64,000 nucleotides of DNA from an uncultured Eubacteriales bacterium (GTDB taxonomy: Bacteria > Bacillota > Clostridia > Oscillospirales > Acutalibacteraceae): positions 79,261 through 143,260 of the forward strand of contig CAKUFK010000004.1 of NCBI GenBank assembly GCA_934647945.1, in the 5' to 3' direction. Made by a program: the position numbers and the translations under genes. Position 1 is the first letter of the stretch; each line of letters opens with the position of its first letter. The notes under the pieces were generated by a model. The model was given only the letters and a program-made list of their open reading frames with translations. It was not told where the DNA came from and did not search any database. Below, piece after piece: positions 9,859-18,987 of the stretch.

Positions 9859-10386
9859 ATGGAGACACCGGCCTTCCGGCGGGAAACCGCCTGCTCGTTC
9901 AGCGGACACCGGCCCGGCCGCCTCCCGGGCGGATATGCCGCCTGGCACACGCCCTCCTCGCCGCTCCGCTTCTGGATCCGCAAGGCCCTGGAAGAGGCAT
10001 ACACGGACGGATACCGGGATTTCGTCTGCGGCATGGCCCTTGGCGCCGACACCCTGGCCGCCGAAGAGGTGCTGGCCATGCGGGAGTGCCGGCCCGCTGT
10101 CCGCCTGATCGCGGCGCTCCCCTGTCCCGGTCAGGAAGCCCGCTGGCCTCTGGCCGACAAGGAACGGTACCGCGCCCTGCTCGCACAGGCCGACCTATGT
10201 GTGACCGCCTGCCCCGCATACACCCCCTATGCCATGCATGCCCGCAACCGCTGGATGGTGGAGCACACGTCCCGCCTCATCGCGATTTTCGACGGTTCGC
10301 CTGGCGGCACCGCCCACACCGTCCGGCTCGCGGAAGCCCGGGGCCTGGATATTTGTTTCCTATCTCCCGACAGCCTGGCTCCCTGA
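9859..10386 (+). CDS. DUF1273/YpsA-like SLOG domain protein
   Basis: 175 aa with the features of the YpsA/DUF1273 branch of the SLOG (Rossmann-like nucleotide-binding) superfamily: an N-terminal CSFSGHRPGRL, a central DFVCGMALGADTLAAEEVL, and a C-terminal RNRWMVEHTSRLIAIFDG plus GGTAHTV. SLOG proteins bind nucleotide-derived ligands; YpsA of Bacillus is linked to cell division and stress, but what this copy does is unknown. The ATG at 9859 is chosen because the longer frame from 9700 crosses both divergent promoters. Confidence 0.85.
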   Translation: METPAFRRETACSFSGHRPGRLPGGYAAWHTPSSPLRFWIRKALEEAYTDGYRDFVCGMALGADTLAAEEVLAMRECRPAVRLIAALPCPGQEARWPLADKERYRALLAQADLCVTACPAYTPYAMHARNRWMVEHTSRLIAIFDGSPGGTAHTVRLAEARGLDICFLSPDSLAP

Positions 10387-10422
10387 GCCCGTCCTTGCCG
10401 GCTCGGTTGTGTCCGGGAACCG

Positions 10423-10454
10423 AAAGGCGCCTTCGGAAATCCGAAGGCGCCTTT
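10423..10454 (+). terminator. Terminator of the SLOG protein gene
   Basis: Perfect 14-bp stem (10423-10436 with 10441-10454) with an A-rich 5' arm and T-ending 3' arm. Confidence 0.85.
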
Positions 10455-10465
10455 GTGATATTCTC

Positions 10466-10494
10466 TTGACAATAGGATAAAAATCGGATAAAAT
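10466..10494 (+). promoter_or_regulatory. Promoter of the DUF6323-like gene
   Basis: TTGACA (10466-10471), 17 bp, TAAAAT (10489-10494); leader of about 100 nt before the GTG start. Confidence 0.75.
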
Positions 10495-10601
10495 AGTCGT
10501 CTTAACCCATGGCTTTTTATGATTCGAAAATCTTTCCCTTTATATCATATCATACCCATCCCCGTTTGTCAACCCCTTATTTTGAAAAGGAGGAAATCCC
10601 C

Positions 10602-11057
10602 GTGGAAAATGCCCTTTTCGCCCTGCTGGCTCCCGCTCAAGACGAAGAAGCCGCCTGCCTGGCGGCGGTCCGGGAAGCCGCGGCCCGCCATGGCCTGTCC
10701 GTGACGCCGGAGGAGGCGCTGGCGCTGGCAAACACCCATCGGCAGGCCCTTCACGACGCCGGCCGGATAGAGATCAGCGGCACCGTCCTTCCCAAACTGG
10801 CCGCCTCCTTTGCCGCCTCCCCTTATGCGCCGTCCAATGGGTTTGCCCTTTTGTTGGGGGAGCTGTGCGGCTGGTTTTACCATTTTAAAAACACCAGCCT
10901 GGAGCCGGTCGGCGACGACGGCCTCGTCGCCTGGATGCGGTACGCCTTCGACCATCGCTGCATGGGGCAGCCGGAGCTGTTGCAGCGGGAGTGGGAACGC
11001 CGCCTGGGCCGGGCCGACGACAGCTATTCCGCCCTCCCCGGCTGGTTCGACGATTGA
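10602..11057 (+). CDS. DUF6323-like protein, function unknown
   Basis: 151 aa starting at a GTG with AAAAGGAGG eight to nine bases upstream; the ATG at 10509 lies too far from any ribosome binding site. The pattern GRIEISG...LPKL, a SPY segment, FYHFKNTSLE, and DDGLVAWMRYAFD...CMGQPELL matches what I recall of the DUF6323 family found in Lachnospiraceae and Oscillospiraceae, which tends to lie next to DUF6179 genes. Here the DUF6179-like gene is 700 bp downstream on the same strand with an oppositely oriented kinase gene between them. All-helical, soluble, no catalytic motif seen. Confidence 0.7.
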   Translation: MENALFALLAPAQDEEAACLAAVREAAARHGLSVTPEEALALANTHRQALHDAGRIEISGTVLPKLAASFAASPYAPSNGFALLLGELCGWFYHFKNTSLEPVGDDGLVAWMRYAFDHRCMGQPELLQREWERRLGRADDSYSALPGWFDD

Positions 11058-11077
11058 AAAACGGCGGGCAAGCGACC

Positions 11078-11656
11078 CTAAAATCCGGACGGGAGAAGGG
11101 CTTCCAGCCGCCCGGCTATCTCCGCCGGCGTATCTCCTTCCCGGACCTGCAGGAAGGGCAGGGCCAGCGCCCGGCACTCCTCAAGCAGGCGGCGGTTGTG
11201 CCACTTCGAACGGCGCAGATAGTTCTCCGCCGCGGCGCCGTCCAGAAAACCGGGGCGCCGCCGCAGCCGCGACTCCAGGAGCCCCTCCCCGGCGACGAGC
11301 CAGATCCCGAAAACCGACCCTCCGAGCCAGGGCCGGACATGGGCGGGATAAAGGGCCCAGCCCTCCAGCACGAGCGGCCCGCCCCAGGTGCTGTGGATAG
11401 CGACGAGCCGTTCGAGCGCCGGCTCCATGGCACGGTGGTACCGCCGGATATCCTCGATCAGGCCGTCCTCCGGTACGCAGGCGTAATAGTCCCGATAGTC
11501 CATCCCCCGCATAGGATCCAACGGCAGCGCGGCCTGCAGGACCTCCCCCACGTCGTCGGTGGACAGGCAGGGCCAACGGCGCACCGAGCCCATCGCGGCG
11601 GCGGCCGTGGACTTCCCCGTCATGGGGCTGCCGCCGATCATGAGCACCTTTCCCAT
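11078..11656 (-). CDS. P-loop kinase-like protein
   Basis: 192 aa, start ATG at 11656 behind GGAGGGGAAACG. A single P-loop GGSPMTGKST at residues 8-17 is followed by a STDDVGEVL switch-like segment, a GPLVLEGWAL beta strand (Walker B position) and a lid helix with ESRLRRR, the layout of small-molecule kinases related to 2-phosphoglycerate kinase and zeta-toxin-like AAA_33 proteins. The substrate cannot be predicted. It is convergent with the DUF6323-like gene (20 bp between stops) and divergent from the DUF6179-like gene. Confidence 0.75.
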   Translation of the reverse strand: MGKVLMIGGSPMTGKSTAAAAMGSVRRWPCLSTDDVGEVLQAALPLDPMRGMDYRDYYACVPEDGLIEDIRRYHRAMEPALERLVAIHSTWGGPLVLEGWALYPAHVRPWLGGSVFGIWLVAGEGLLESRLRRRPGFLDGAAAENYLRRSKWHNRRLLEECRALALPFLQVREGDTPAEIAGRLEALLPSGF

Positions 11657-11764
11657 CGTTTCCCCTCCTTCTTTCCGAATGACCCCCTCAGTATCCCACA
11701 TTCCCGTCCGGTTGGCAAGCCCGCCACCGGCGGCCTCCAACACGACATAAAAAGGAGCTGGATT

Positions 11765-12388
11765 ATGGATACCCTGACCCTCCAACCGCGGATGGACGGC
11801 ATCCCCCGCGAAGCTTTCGCCGCCCTGCTGTCCCGCCAGATCTTGCGGTACACCCGGTTTCAAAGCAGCTCCGTCCGGACGGAGACGGCGGAACAGATCG
11901 CCCGCTCGATTCTATACGCCCTTTCCGCGCTGTCGGCGGAAGAGCCCGGATGCTCCCTCGCGGATCTGGACGCGGCCTATTCCCGCGCCCTCGCCTATCT
12001 GCGGCGGCAGATTCAACGCTGCCGTTTTCTATACGCAGGAGTCCGGGCCAGCCGCCTGCCCGCCCCTCTTCTTTCCTACCAACGCCTCATCGACCGCGAC
12101 ATTCCGGATTTTCTGCGCGGCTACGACCCGGAATTCCACGCCGCCGAGGAAGCGATGTTCCCCCTCTATCCTCTGCGGGATTTCCCGGAGGCGGGCAGCG
12201 GAATCCTGTACCTGCGGGAATATCTCATCCGCCTGTTTGAAGAGAACCGGGCCTGCGCCGGAGTCCCGCCGGCCGCTGTCCGCGCCGCCCTCCAGGCGGC
12301 CGGAAAACGGCTAGGGCAGCCTGGAGCGGAACTGACCGTCAATTTGGCTGAAATCTTGTTGGATGATTCGGTCACTTTTTCGCTTTAG
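11765..12388 (+). CDS. DUF6179-like protein, function unknown
   Basis: 207 aa from the ATG at 11765 behind AAAAGGAG. The N-terminus (LLSRQILRYTRFQSSSVRTE...) and the pattern YLRRQI, FLRGYDPEFHAAE, YLREYLIRLFEENRAC fit my recollection of the DUF6179 family. The protein seems shorter than relatives, which usually have a longer C-terminal part, so this may be a core-only version. No enzymatic motif is visible. Family assignment is from memory and should be treated as moderate. Confidence 0.6.
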   Translation: MDTLTLQPRMDGIPREAFAALLSRQILRYTRFQSSSVRTETAEQIARSILYALSALSAEEPGCSLADLDAAYSRALAYLRRQIQRCRFLYAGVRASRLPAPLLSYQRLIDRDIPDFLRGYDPEFHAAEEAMFPLYPLRDFPEAGSGILYLREYLIRLFEENRACAGVPPAAVRAALQAAGKRLGQPGAELTVNLAEILLDDSVTFSL

Positions 12389-12402
12389 CATCTAAAAATG
12401 TC

Positions 12403-12432
12403 TTGACTTCCCCTTCTCCGCGGGTGTATAAT
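12403..12432 (+). promoter_or_regulatory. Promoter of the ilv operon
   Basis: TTGACT (12403-12408), 18 bp, consensus TATAAT (12427-12432), 48 bp before ilvB. The short leader leaves no space for a T-box or a leader-peptide attenuator. Confidence 0.8.
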
Positions 12433-12480
12433 GTCCGCAATATCCAACGAAGCGTTTTTTCGGAAAGGGGGCCGTTCGCC

Positions 12481-14106
12481 ATGATGTCGGGAGCTGCGGC
12501 TATGGTCAAGTGCCTGGAGCTGGAGGGAGTCCATACACTGTTTGGATATCCCGGCGCGGCGATTTGCCCGTTTTACGACGCCCTCGCCGGCAGTTCCCTC
12601 CACCATGTGCTGGTGCGCACCGAGCAGAATGCGGCCCATGCAGCGTCCGGATATGCCCGGGTTTCGGGCCGGGTCGGCGTCTGTGTGGCCACCTCCGGCC
12701 CCGGCGCCACCAATCTGCTCACCGGTATTGCCTCCGCCTACATGGACTCCATCCCCCTGGTGGTCATCACCGGCCAGGTCCGCAGCGATCTGCTGGGCCG
12801 GGACGTGTTTCAGGAGGCCGACATCACCGGCGCCGCCGAACCGTTCACAAAGCATAGCTACATCGTCAAAAAGGCCGCCGACCTTCCCCGGGTATTCAAA
12901 GAGGCGTTCCACATTGCCTCTACCGGGCGTCCCGGCCCGGTGCTCATCGACGTCCCCATCGATATGCAGCAGAAGATGATCGGGGAGTTCGATTACAGCC
13001 GCCCGGTGGATATCATCGGCTATAAGCCCCGCACCCAGGGGCATTCCCTCCAGATCCGCAAGGCCGCCGAGGCGCTCGCCGCCTGCAAGCGGCCGGTTCT
13101 CTGCGCGGGCGGCGGCGTGTTTTCCGCCGGGGCCGAACAGGCGCTGCGCGCCTTTGTCGAGCAGGTGAACCTGCCCACCGTCTCCACCATGATGGGGATC
13201 GGCGCCCTGCCGACCACCCATCCCTTAAATCTCGGCATGCTCGGGTCCCACGGCGGCGCCCCGGCCAACAAAGCCGTGCGGGACGCCGATCTCGTCATCA
13301 TGGCGGGGGCCAGGGTAGGGGACCGCGCGGTGGCCGCGCCCGGCCAGATTGCCACCAGGGCCAAGGTCATCCATATCGATATCGATCCCGCGGAGATCGG
13401 CAAAAATCTCCCGGTACATATCCCCATCGTCGGCGATCTCCGTCAGGTGCTCACCGAGCTCACCCGCCGGACAGAGGGCGTACAGGCGCCGGACGAATGG
13501 GTCAGGGCCGTCGTCGACCGGCGGCAGCGGTACGCCGCAAAGCCCATCCCCCCCGTGGAAGGATACGTGGAGCCCAAATCCTTCATGCGCACGCTGTCCG
13601 GCCGGATGCAGGCCGACTGTGTTCTCTGCGCCGATGTGGGACAGAATCAGATCTGGTCGGCAAACCATTTTGCCATGCGGGAGGGCCGCTTCCTCACTTC
13701 CGGCGGCATGGGAACCATGGGCTACTCCATCCCCTGCGCCGTGGGCGCCAAAATTGCCCTTCCCGGCAGGCAGGTCTGTGCGGTGTGCGGCGACGGTTCC
13801 TTCCAGATGAGCCTGATGGAGCTGGCCACCATCCGCCAGGAGGACCTGGGTGTCAAGATCGTCGTCATGCGCAACACCCGCCTCGGCATGGTGCGGGAGC
13901 TGCAGGACAACCAATACGGCGGAGTACACAGCGGCATCGATCTTACCGCCAGCCCCGATTTCGTGAAAATCGCGGAGGCTTACGGCATCCGCGCCAGCGC
14001 CGTCTCGTCCAACGAAGAGGCTGCGGCGGCACTGGACGAGATGCTCACCGACGACCGGCCCTATCTGCTCGAATGCCGTGTCATGCCCGATTATCCCTCA
14101 CTGTAA
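12481..14106 (+). CDS. ilvB: Acetolactate synthase, large (catalytic) subunit
   Basis: Thiamine-diphosphate enzyme joining two pyruvates (or pyruvate and 2-oxobutyrate), the first common step of valine, leucine and isoleucine synthesis. 541 aa. The N-terminal domain carries the catalytic Glu context (VRTEQNAAHAASGYARVSG) near residue 50, the middle FAD-type domain holds GARVGDRAV, and the C-terminal ThDP site is GDGSFQMSLMELATI near residue 440. Two Met codons (12481, 12484) follow AAAGGGGG. It is first gene of ilvB-ilvN-ilvC. Confidence 0.96.
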   Translation: MMSGAAAMVKCLELEGVHTLFGYPGAAICPFYDALAGSSLHHVLVRTEQNAAHAASGYARVSGRVGVCVATSGPGATNLLTGIASAYMDSIPLVVITGQVRSDLLGRDVFQEADITGAAEPFTKHSYIVKKAADLPRVFKEAFHIASTGRPGPVLIDVPIDMQQKMIGEFDYSRPVDIIGYKPRTQGHSLQIRKAAEALAACKRPVLCAGGGVFSAGAEQALRAFVEQVNLPTVSTMMGIGALPTTHPLNLGMLGSHGGAPANKAVRDADLVIMAGARVGDRAVAAPGQIATRAKVIHIDIDPAEIGKNLPVHIPIVGDLRQVLTELTRRTEGVQAPDEWVRAVVDRRQRYAAKPIPPVEGYVEPKSFMRTLSGRMQADCVLCADVGQNQIWSANHFAMREGRFLTSGGMGTMGYSIPCAVGAKIALPGRQVCAVCGDGSFQMSLMELATIRQEDLGVKIVVMRNTRLGMVRELQDNQYGGVHSGIDLTASPDFVKIAEAYGIRASAVSSNEEAAAALDEMLTDDRPYLLECRVMPDYPSL

Positions 14107-14127
14107 CCGGAAGGGGTGGGAACACCG

Positions 14128-14652
14128 ATGAAATACACCATGTCCGTGCTGGTGGAAAACCATCCCGGCACGCTTTCCAAGGTTTCCGGCCTGTTTTCCC
14201 GCCGCGGCTTCAATATCGACTCCTTGGCGGTCGGCATCACCGAGGACCCCACCGTCTCCCGCATGACCATCGTCGTGGACGGGGACGAATACATCGTCGA
14301 GCAGCTGGAAAAGCAGCTCAACAAGGTCATTCCGGTCATCAAGGTCAAAACCCTGAAGCCGGGCGATACCATCGCCCGTACCCTGTCCTTGATCAAGGTG
14401 GCGGTCGGGACGGGACAGCGGGCCGAGATCATCCGCGCCGCCGAACTGATGGGCGCCAAGGTAGCGGACGCCACCCGCTCCACCCTGACCCTCGAATACG
14501 CGGACACCGCCGAACGGACTGAAACCCTCGAGGCGCTGCTGCGTCCCTATGGTATCCGGGAAATCGTGCGCACCGGTATTATCGCCATCGAAAAAGGCGC
14601 CGATCCCACCCGGAAGGACAAACCCAAGGCGGACGCCGCCGACCCCGGATGA
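14128..14652 (+). CDS. ilvN: Acetolactate synthase, small (regulatory) subunit
   Basis: 174 aa regulatory partner of IlvB that confers feedback control by branched-chain amino acids. The N-terminal ACT domain is clear (MKYTMSVLVENHPGTLSKV, RGFNIDSLAVG), followed by the conserved C-terminal domain (LIKVAVGTGQRAEI, RPYGIREIVRTG). The ATG at 14128 is preferred over a GTG four codons upstream because the ribosome binding site GGAAGGGG lies nearly against the GTG. It begins 21 bp after ilvB. Symbol ilvN/ilvH is interchangeable here. Confidence 0.95.
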   Translation: MKYTMSVLVENHPGTLSKVSGLFSRRGFNIDSLAVGITEDPTVSRMTIVVDGDEYIVEQLEKQLNKVIPVIKVKTLKPGDTIARTLSLIKVAVGTGQRAEIIRAAELMGAKVADATRSTLTLEYADTAERTETLEALLRPYGIREIVRTGIIAIEKGADPTRKDKPKADAADPG

Positions 14653-14743
14653 GCTTACCCTGCGTTTTTGGCCGAGGCTCGAAACAACGGGTTCAAACCC
14701 ATACATTAAATTGCCGCAACCCGGCACAGGAGGTAATGGTATC

Positions 14744-15739
14744 ATGGCAAAAATCTACTATCAAAGCGACTGCAACCTGAGCGTCCTCAAGGGGAAAACC
14801 GTCGCCATCATCGGCTACGGCTCTCAGGGGCATGCCCATGCGCTCAACCTGCACGAAAGCGGCGTGGACGTGGTCGTCGGGCTGTACAACGGCTCCAAAA
14901 GCTGGGCCAAAGCTGAGGCTGCGGGGCTCAAGGTCATGACGGCGGCGGACGCCGCCAAGGCGGCCGACGTCATCATGATCCTCATCAACGACGAGCGCCA
15001 GGCCGATATGTACAAGAAGGACATCGAGCCCCACCTGACCGCCGGCAAGGCCCTGGCCTTCGCCCATGGCTTCAACATCCATTTCGGCCAGATCGTGCCT
15101 CCCGCGGACGTCGACGTGTTCATGATCGCGCCGAAGGGTCCGGGCCATACCGTCCGCAGCGAGTATGTCGAGGGCAAAGGCGTGCCCTGCCTCGTCGCCA
15201 TCCATCAGGACGCCACCGGCCGTGCCCTGGACGTGGCTCTGGCCTATGCCGCGGGCATCGGCGGCGCCCGTGCCGGCGTGCTGGAGACCACCTTCAAGGT
15301 GGAGACCGAAACCGATCTGTTCGGTGAGCAGGCCGTGCTGTGCGGCGGCGTCACCGCTTTGATGAAGGCGGGCTTCGAAACCCTGGTCGAGGCCGGCTAC
15401 GATCCCCGCAACGCCTATTTCGAGTGCATCCATGAAATGAAGCTGATCGTCGATCTGATCTACAAAGGCGGCTTCTCCATGATGCGGTATTCCATTTCCG
15501 ACACGGCCGAGTTCGGCGATTATGAGACCGGCAAGCGCCTGATCACCGACGAGACCAAGAAGGAAATGAAAAAGATCCTCACCGAAATCCAGGACGGCAC
15601 CTTCGCCTCCAAGTGGATCAACGAGAACAAGGTGGGCCGCTCCCACTTCAACGCCTGCCGTCGGATCGAGAGCGAGCACGAGCTCGAAACCGTGGGCCGG
15701 GAGCTGCGGAAGCTGTATAGCTGGAACCAGGAGGATTGA
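14744..15739 (+). CDS. ilvC: Ketol-acid reductoisomerase
   Basis: Converts acetolactate to dihydroxyisovalerate with NADPH and magnesium. 331 aa, class I length. The Rossmann motif GYGSQGHAHALNL lies near residue 25, MIAPKGPGHTVRSEY near 130, and the C-terminal knotted domain has ETDLFGEQAVLCGG and the metal ligands in YFECIHEMKLIVDLIY. Ribosome binding site AGGAGGT 11 bases before the ATG. Third gene of the ilv operon; a strong terminator follows. Confidence 0.97.
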   Translation: MAKIYYQSDCNLSVLKGKTVAIIGYGSQGHAHALNLHESGVDVVVGLYNGSKSWAKAEAAGLKVMTAADAAKAADVIMILINDERQADMYKKDIEPHLTAGKALAFAHGFNIHFGQIVPPADVDVFMIAPKGPGHTVRSEYVEGKGVPCLVAIHQDATGRALDVALAYAAGIGGARAGVLETTFKVETETDLFGEQAVLCGGVTALMKAGFETLVEAGYDPRNAYFECIHEMKLIVDLIYKGGFSMMRYSISDTAEFGDYETGKRLITDETKKEMKKILTEIQDGTFASKWINENKVGRSHFNACRRIESEHELETVGRELRKLYSWNQED

Positions 15740-15770
15740 GTCCATCCTCGCCTAGGATGCCACACGAACA

Positions 15771-15807
15771 ACCCCCGGAAGCGGCCATGGGCCGCTTCCG
15801 GGGGTTC
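15771..15807. terminator. Terminator between ilvC and the LCP gene
   Basis: ACCCCCGGAAGCGGCC and GGCCGCTTCCGGGGGT form a 16-bp stem with the loop ATG. Lying between convergent genes it can serve both strands, though the T-runs are weak. Confidence 0.7.
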
Positions 15808-15838
15808 GCCTTTGCCGCCGTCCATACGGGGCGAGGGA

Positions 15839-16993
15839 TCATTCATCGTAAATATAGTGGTGGAGCGCCTCCACCGACGCCTTCTGGTTCTTGAACTCGA
15901 GTACGGCTCCCGGCCCCTTGTAGGTTTTGCCCACGTAGTCGCCGTCCTGCGGGACATAATAATCGTTGATGATGGTGTAGTCCTTATACTTGAGCGCGTT
16001 CGATGCGAAGCCCAGCAGCTCGTCCTGCGTCATATTGGTGTCGACGCACTCGAGGGCCTTGGTGGCCACCCCCGCGATTTGCAGAACGCCCATGGTCTTG
16101 GCCTTTTCCAGCATCAATGTCACCACATGGCGCTGGCGGGCGGTCCGCTTGAAATCGCTGTCGATATGCCGGATGCGGGCGTACTGCAATGCCTGAAAAC
16201 CGTCCAAATGGTGGACGCCGGGACTCCCCGAAAGGGGCCTCCAGTTCGCATCATTGGGTACCGCCTTCAACCCGTTTGCCGGCACCAGGTTCATCTCCGC
16301 CTTGGTCAGCTCGATATCCAGGCCGCCCATGGCGTCGATGACGATCGGCAAGCTCTTGAAATTGACCCCCACGTATTGGGTGATTTCCAGGCGGAAATTG
16401 TCCCGGATCATCCGGAACTGCATATCGTGGCCGCCGTACGCGTAGGCCGCGTTCAGCTTGCCCCAGTCGTCCTTGCCGTCCTTGTTGGAGTCCCTCCCAG
16501 GCAGTGAAACATAGGTGTCCCTCAGCAGGGAGATGAGCTTGATGGTTTTTTTTCTGTCGTTGACGGAGAGGATGATGTTGGTGTCCGACCGGACGCCCCG
16601 GTTGGAATTCCCGTCGTATCCGAGCAGCAGATAGTTGGTAATCCCACTACCGTTTTTCCGCAGCGGGATTTGGGCGAGGGTCTGGGCGTTTTTGTAGTCC
16701 TCCTCGAAGTTTTGGAGCTCGCCGTTCAGCCCCTCGTCGCCGTCGGGGGGGATGGATTCGACGAGCGAGCCGCCGTCCGGAATGTATTGCGGCTTGCTGA
16801 GAAGGTTCCATACAAACCCGCCCACCCCGATGCACAGGACCGCGATCAAGCCCATCACGCAGACACCGGCAACGGTGACGATCCGCACCCTTCGGGAATA
16901 CCGGCTGTTTTTTCTCGATCTCGGCTTCGATTTTGCTTTTGGTTTCGCTTTCGCGGCCGCGTGAGACGGCGCCCTTCTCGTCTTTTTATCCAT
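15839..16993 (-). CDS. LytR-CpsA-Psr (LCP) family cell-wall protein
   Basis: Membrane-anchored phosphotransferase that attaches glycopolymers such as teichoic acids or capsule to peptidoglycan. 384 aa: a long Lys/Arg/Ala-rich cytoplasmic tail (~45 residues), one membrane helix (VTVAGVCVMGLIAVLCIGVG) and an extracellular LCP domain with LLGYDGN, RSDTNIILSVN, LISLLRDTYVSLPG and the conserved YARIRHIDSDFKRTARQR arginine cluster near residue 290. The start is uncertain: ATG 16993 is chosen, and ATG 17014 is seven codons upstream. The substrate polymer cannot be told. Confidence 0.92.
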   Translation of the reverse strand: MDKKTRRAPSHAAAKAKPKAKSKPRSRKNSRYSRRVRIVTVAGVCVMGLIAVLCIGVGGFVWNLLSKPQYIPDGGSLVESIPPDGDEGLNGELQNFEEDYKNAQTLAQIPLRKNGSGITNYLLLGYDGNSNRGVRSDTNIILSVNDRKKTIKLISLLRDTYVSLPGRDSNKDGKDDWGKLNAAYAYGGHDMQFRMIRDNFRLEITQYVGVNFKSLPIVIDAMGGLDIELTKAEMNLVPANGLKAVPNDANWRPLSGSPGVHHLDGFQALQYARIRHIDSDFKRTARQRHVVTLMLEKAKTMGVLQIAGVATKALECVDTNMTQDELLGFASNALKYKDYTIINDYYVPQDGDYVGKTYKGPGAVLEFKNQKASVEALHHYIYDE

Positions 16994-17052
16994 GATACAT
17001 TCGACATCTCCCATCGTCTGCCGATCGCCGGCGGCTCTTGTCAAGTTCTTCC

Positions 17053-17081
17053 ATCATATCACGTTGTGTCTGGTTCATCAA
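17053..17081 (-). promoter_or_regulatory. Promoter of the LCP gene
   Basis: Minus strand TTGATG (17076-17081), 17 bp, TATGAT (17053-17058). Confidence 0.6.
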
Positions 17082-17212
17082 GCGGGAAATATGGGGAATT
17101 GGGGAAATCCGTCGGATTATGCGCCGCTTTCGGCCGCATTGTCCCCGGAATCACACGCCCCGTCCTAGTCTGTCCGGCTCCAAAAGGTTCTATGTGTGTG
17201 CCTGCCGCCCCA

Positions 17213-18889
17213 TCAGAAAAGCCCATGGATCCGGCCGTCGTCGTCCACATCGATCGTTTCCGCCGCCGGCACTTTCGGCAGGCCTGGCATGGTCATGATA
17301 TCGCCGGTCAGCACCACGACGAACCCGGCCCCGGCCGACAGCCGCACCTGCTTGACCGTGACGCGGAAATGCTCCGGACGTCCGAGCAGGGCGGGGTTAT
17401 CGGAAAGGGAATACTGGGTTTTGGCGATGCAGACCGGCAGGCCGCCGAAACCGAGGGCATGGAGCCGCTCCAGCTCCCTGGCTGCGGCGGGGAGCAGCTC
17501 CACCCCGTCCCCGCCGTAGATGTCCCTGACCACGGTTTCGATCTTTTCCCGCAGCGGGAGCGCGTCCTCGTAAAGCAGGCGGAAGGAGGAGGGCTGTTCC
17601 GTCAGCGCCAGCACTTCATCGGCGAGCTCGAGGCCGCCTTCGCCGCCCTTTGCCCACACCTCGGAGAGCGCCACCCGGACACCGAGCGCCGCGCATCTCT
17701 CCCGCACCAGGCGGAGTTCCGCCTCGGTATCGGCCGGGAAACGGTTGATGGCGACCACGGCGGGCAGCCCGAAGCGGACCGTGATATTTTCCAGATGGGC
17801 GAGCAGGTTGGGCAGCCCCCGCTCGAGCGCCGCCAGATCCTCCTGTTCGAGCGTCCCCTTGGCGGCGCCCCCGTGATGCTTGAGCGCCCGCACCGTGGCC
17901 ACCACCACCACGGCATCTGGCCGGAGCCCCGCCTTGCGGCATTTGATATCGAGGAACTTTTCCGCGCCGAGATCCGCACCGAATCCGGCTTCGGTCACGA
18001 CGATCTCTCCCAACTTCAGCGCCATGCGGGTAGCCGTAACACTGTTGCAGCCGTGGGCGATGTTGGCAAACGGCCCCCCATGCACGAACGCGGGAGTATG
18101 CTCGAGGGTCTGGACCAGGTTCGGCTTGATCGCGTCCTTCAGGAGGGCGGCCATCGCTCCCGCGGCCTTGAGATCCCCCGCCGTCACCGGGCGGTCGTCC
18201 CGCGTGTAGCCCACCACGATCCGCGCCAGCCGCTCCTTGAGATCCCGGATTCCGGAAGAGAGGCAGAGGATGGCCATGATTTCGGAGGCCACGGTGATAT
18301 CGAACCCATCCTCCCGGGGCACACCGCACATCCGGCCGCCCAGGCCGTCCACCACCTGGCGGAGCTGACGGTCGTTCATATCCACACAGCGTTTCCAGGT
18401 GATCCGCCGCACGTCGATGCCAAGCCCGTTGCCCTGGTGGATGTGGTTGTCCAGCATCGCGGCGAGCAGGTTGTTCGCCGCGCCGATGGCGTGCATGTCG
18501 CCTGTAAAGTGGAGGTTGATGTCCTCCATCGGGATGACCTGAGCCCAGCCGCCCCCGGCCGCGCCGCCCTTGATGCCGAAAACCGGGCCGAGCGAAGGCT
18601 CCCGCAGAGCGAGGACCGCCTTCTTCCCCCGGCGGCGCAGGGCGTCTCCCAGCCCCACCGTCGTCGTGGTCTTCCCCTCCCCAGCGGGGGTGGGCGTAAT
18701 GGCCGTCACCAGCACCAGCTTGCCGTCCGGGCGGTCCCGGAGCCGCTCTGCCGCCGACAGGGCCACCTTGGCCTTGTAACGGCCGTAGAACTCGATCTCG
18801 TCCTCGGACAAACCGAGCCCGGCGGCGATCTGCGCCACCGGCAGGGGCGGCACGCTCTGGGCGATTTCAATATCGGACAATTGTTTCAT
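17213..18889 (-). CDS. fhs: Formate--tetrahydrofolate ligase
   Basis: ATP-dependent formation of 10-formyl-tetrahydrofolate, feeding purine and one-carbon metabolism. 558 aa, standard length. The nucleotide-binding TPTPAGEGKTTTTVGLG is near residue 57, GPVFGIKGGAAGGGWAQV near 100, and the folate-site PGLPKVPAA at the C-terminus. The start at 18889 has GGAGGGAAAAG upstream. In acetogens this enzyme belongs to the methyl branch of the Wood-Ljungdahl pathway, but no other such gene is nearby, so a biosynthetic role is more likely. Confidence 0.97.
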   Translation of the reverse strand: MKQLSDIEIAQSVPPLPVAQIAAGLGLSEDEIEFYGRYKAKVALSAAERLRDRPDGKLVLVTAITPTPAGEGKTTTTVGLGDALRRRGKKAVLALREPSLGPVFGIKGGAAGGGWAQVIPMEDINLHFTGDMHAIGAANNLLAAMLDNHIHQGNGLGIDVRRITWKRCVDMNDRQLRQVVDGLGGRMCGVPREDGFDITVASEIMAILCLSSGIRDLKERLARIVVGYTRDDRPVTAGDLKAAGAMAALLKDAIKPNLVQTLEHTPAFVHGGPFANIAHGCNSVTATRMALKLGEIVVTEAGFGADLGAEKFLDIKCRKAGLRPDAVVVVATVRALKHHGGAAKGTLEQEDLAALERGLPNLLAHLENITVRFGLPAVVAINRFPADTEAELRLVRERCAALGVRVALSEVWAKGGEGGLELADEVLALTEQPSSFRLLYEDALPLREKIETVVRDIYGGDGVELLPAAARELERLHALGFGGLPVCIAKTQYSLSDNPALLGRPEHFRVTVKQVRLSAGAGFVVVLTGDIMTMPGLPKVPAAETIDVDDDGRIHGLF

Positions 18890-18987
18890 GGCGACTTTTC
18901 CCTCCTGTATATAGGGAGTACTGAACTCCCGAAAAAGTTGGTGAAATTTCCATGTTTCGAGAATCTTAAGATTTAGCCGGGCCCCTC

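Noticed and set aside
12433..12480. T-box or attenuator before ilvB
   Set aside because: Only about 40 nt separate the predicted transcript start and the start codon, and no T-box sequence or leader peptide fits.
16670..18976. 768-codon open frame on the plus strand
   Set aside because: It is antisense to the LCP and formate-THF ligase genes and is a by-product of GC-rich codon usage; no ribosome binding site and no recognisable domain.
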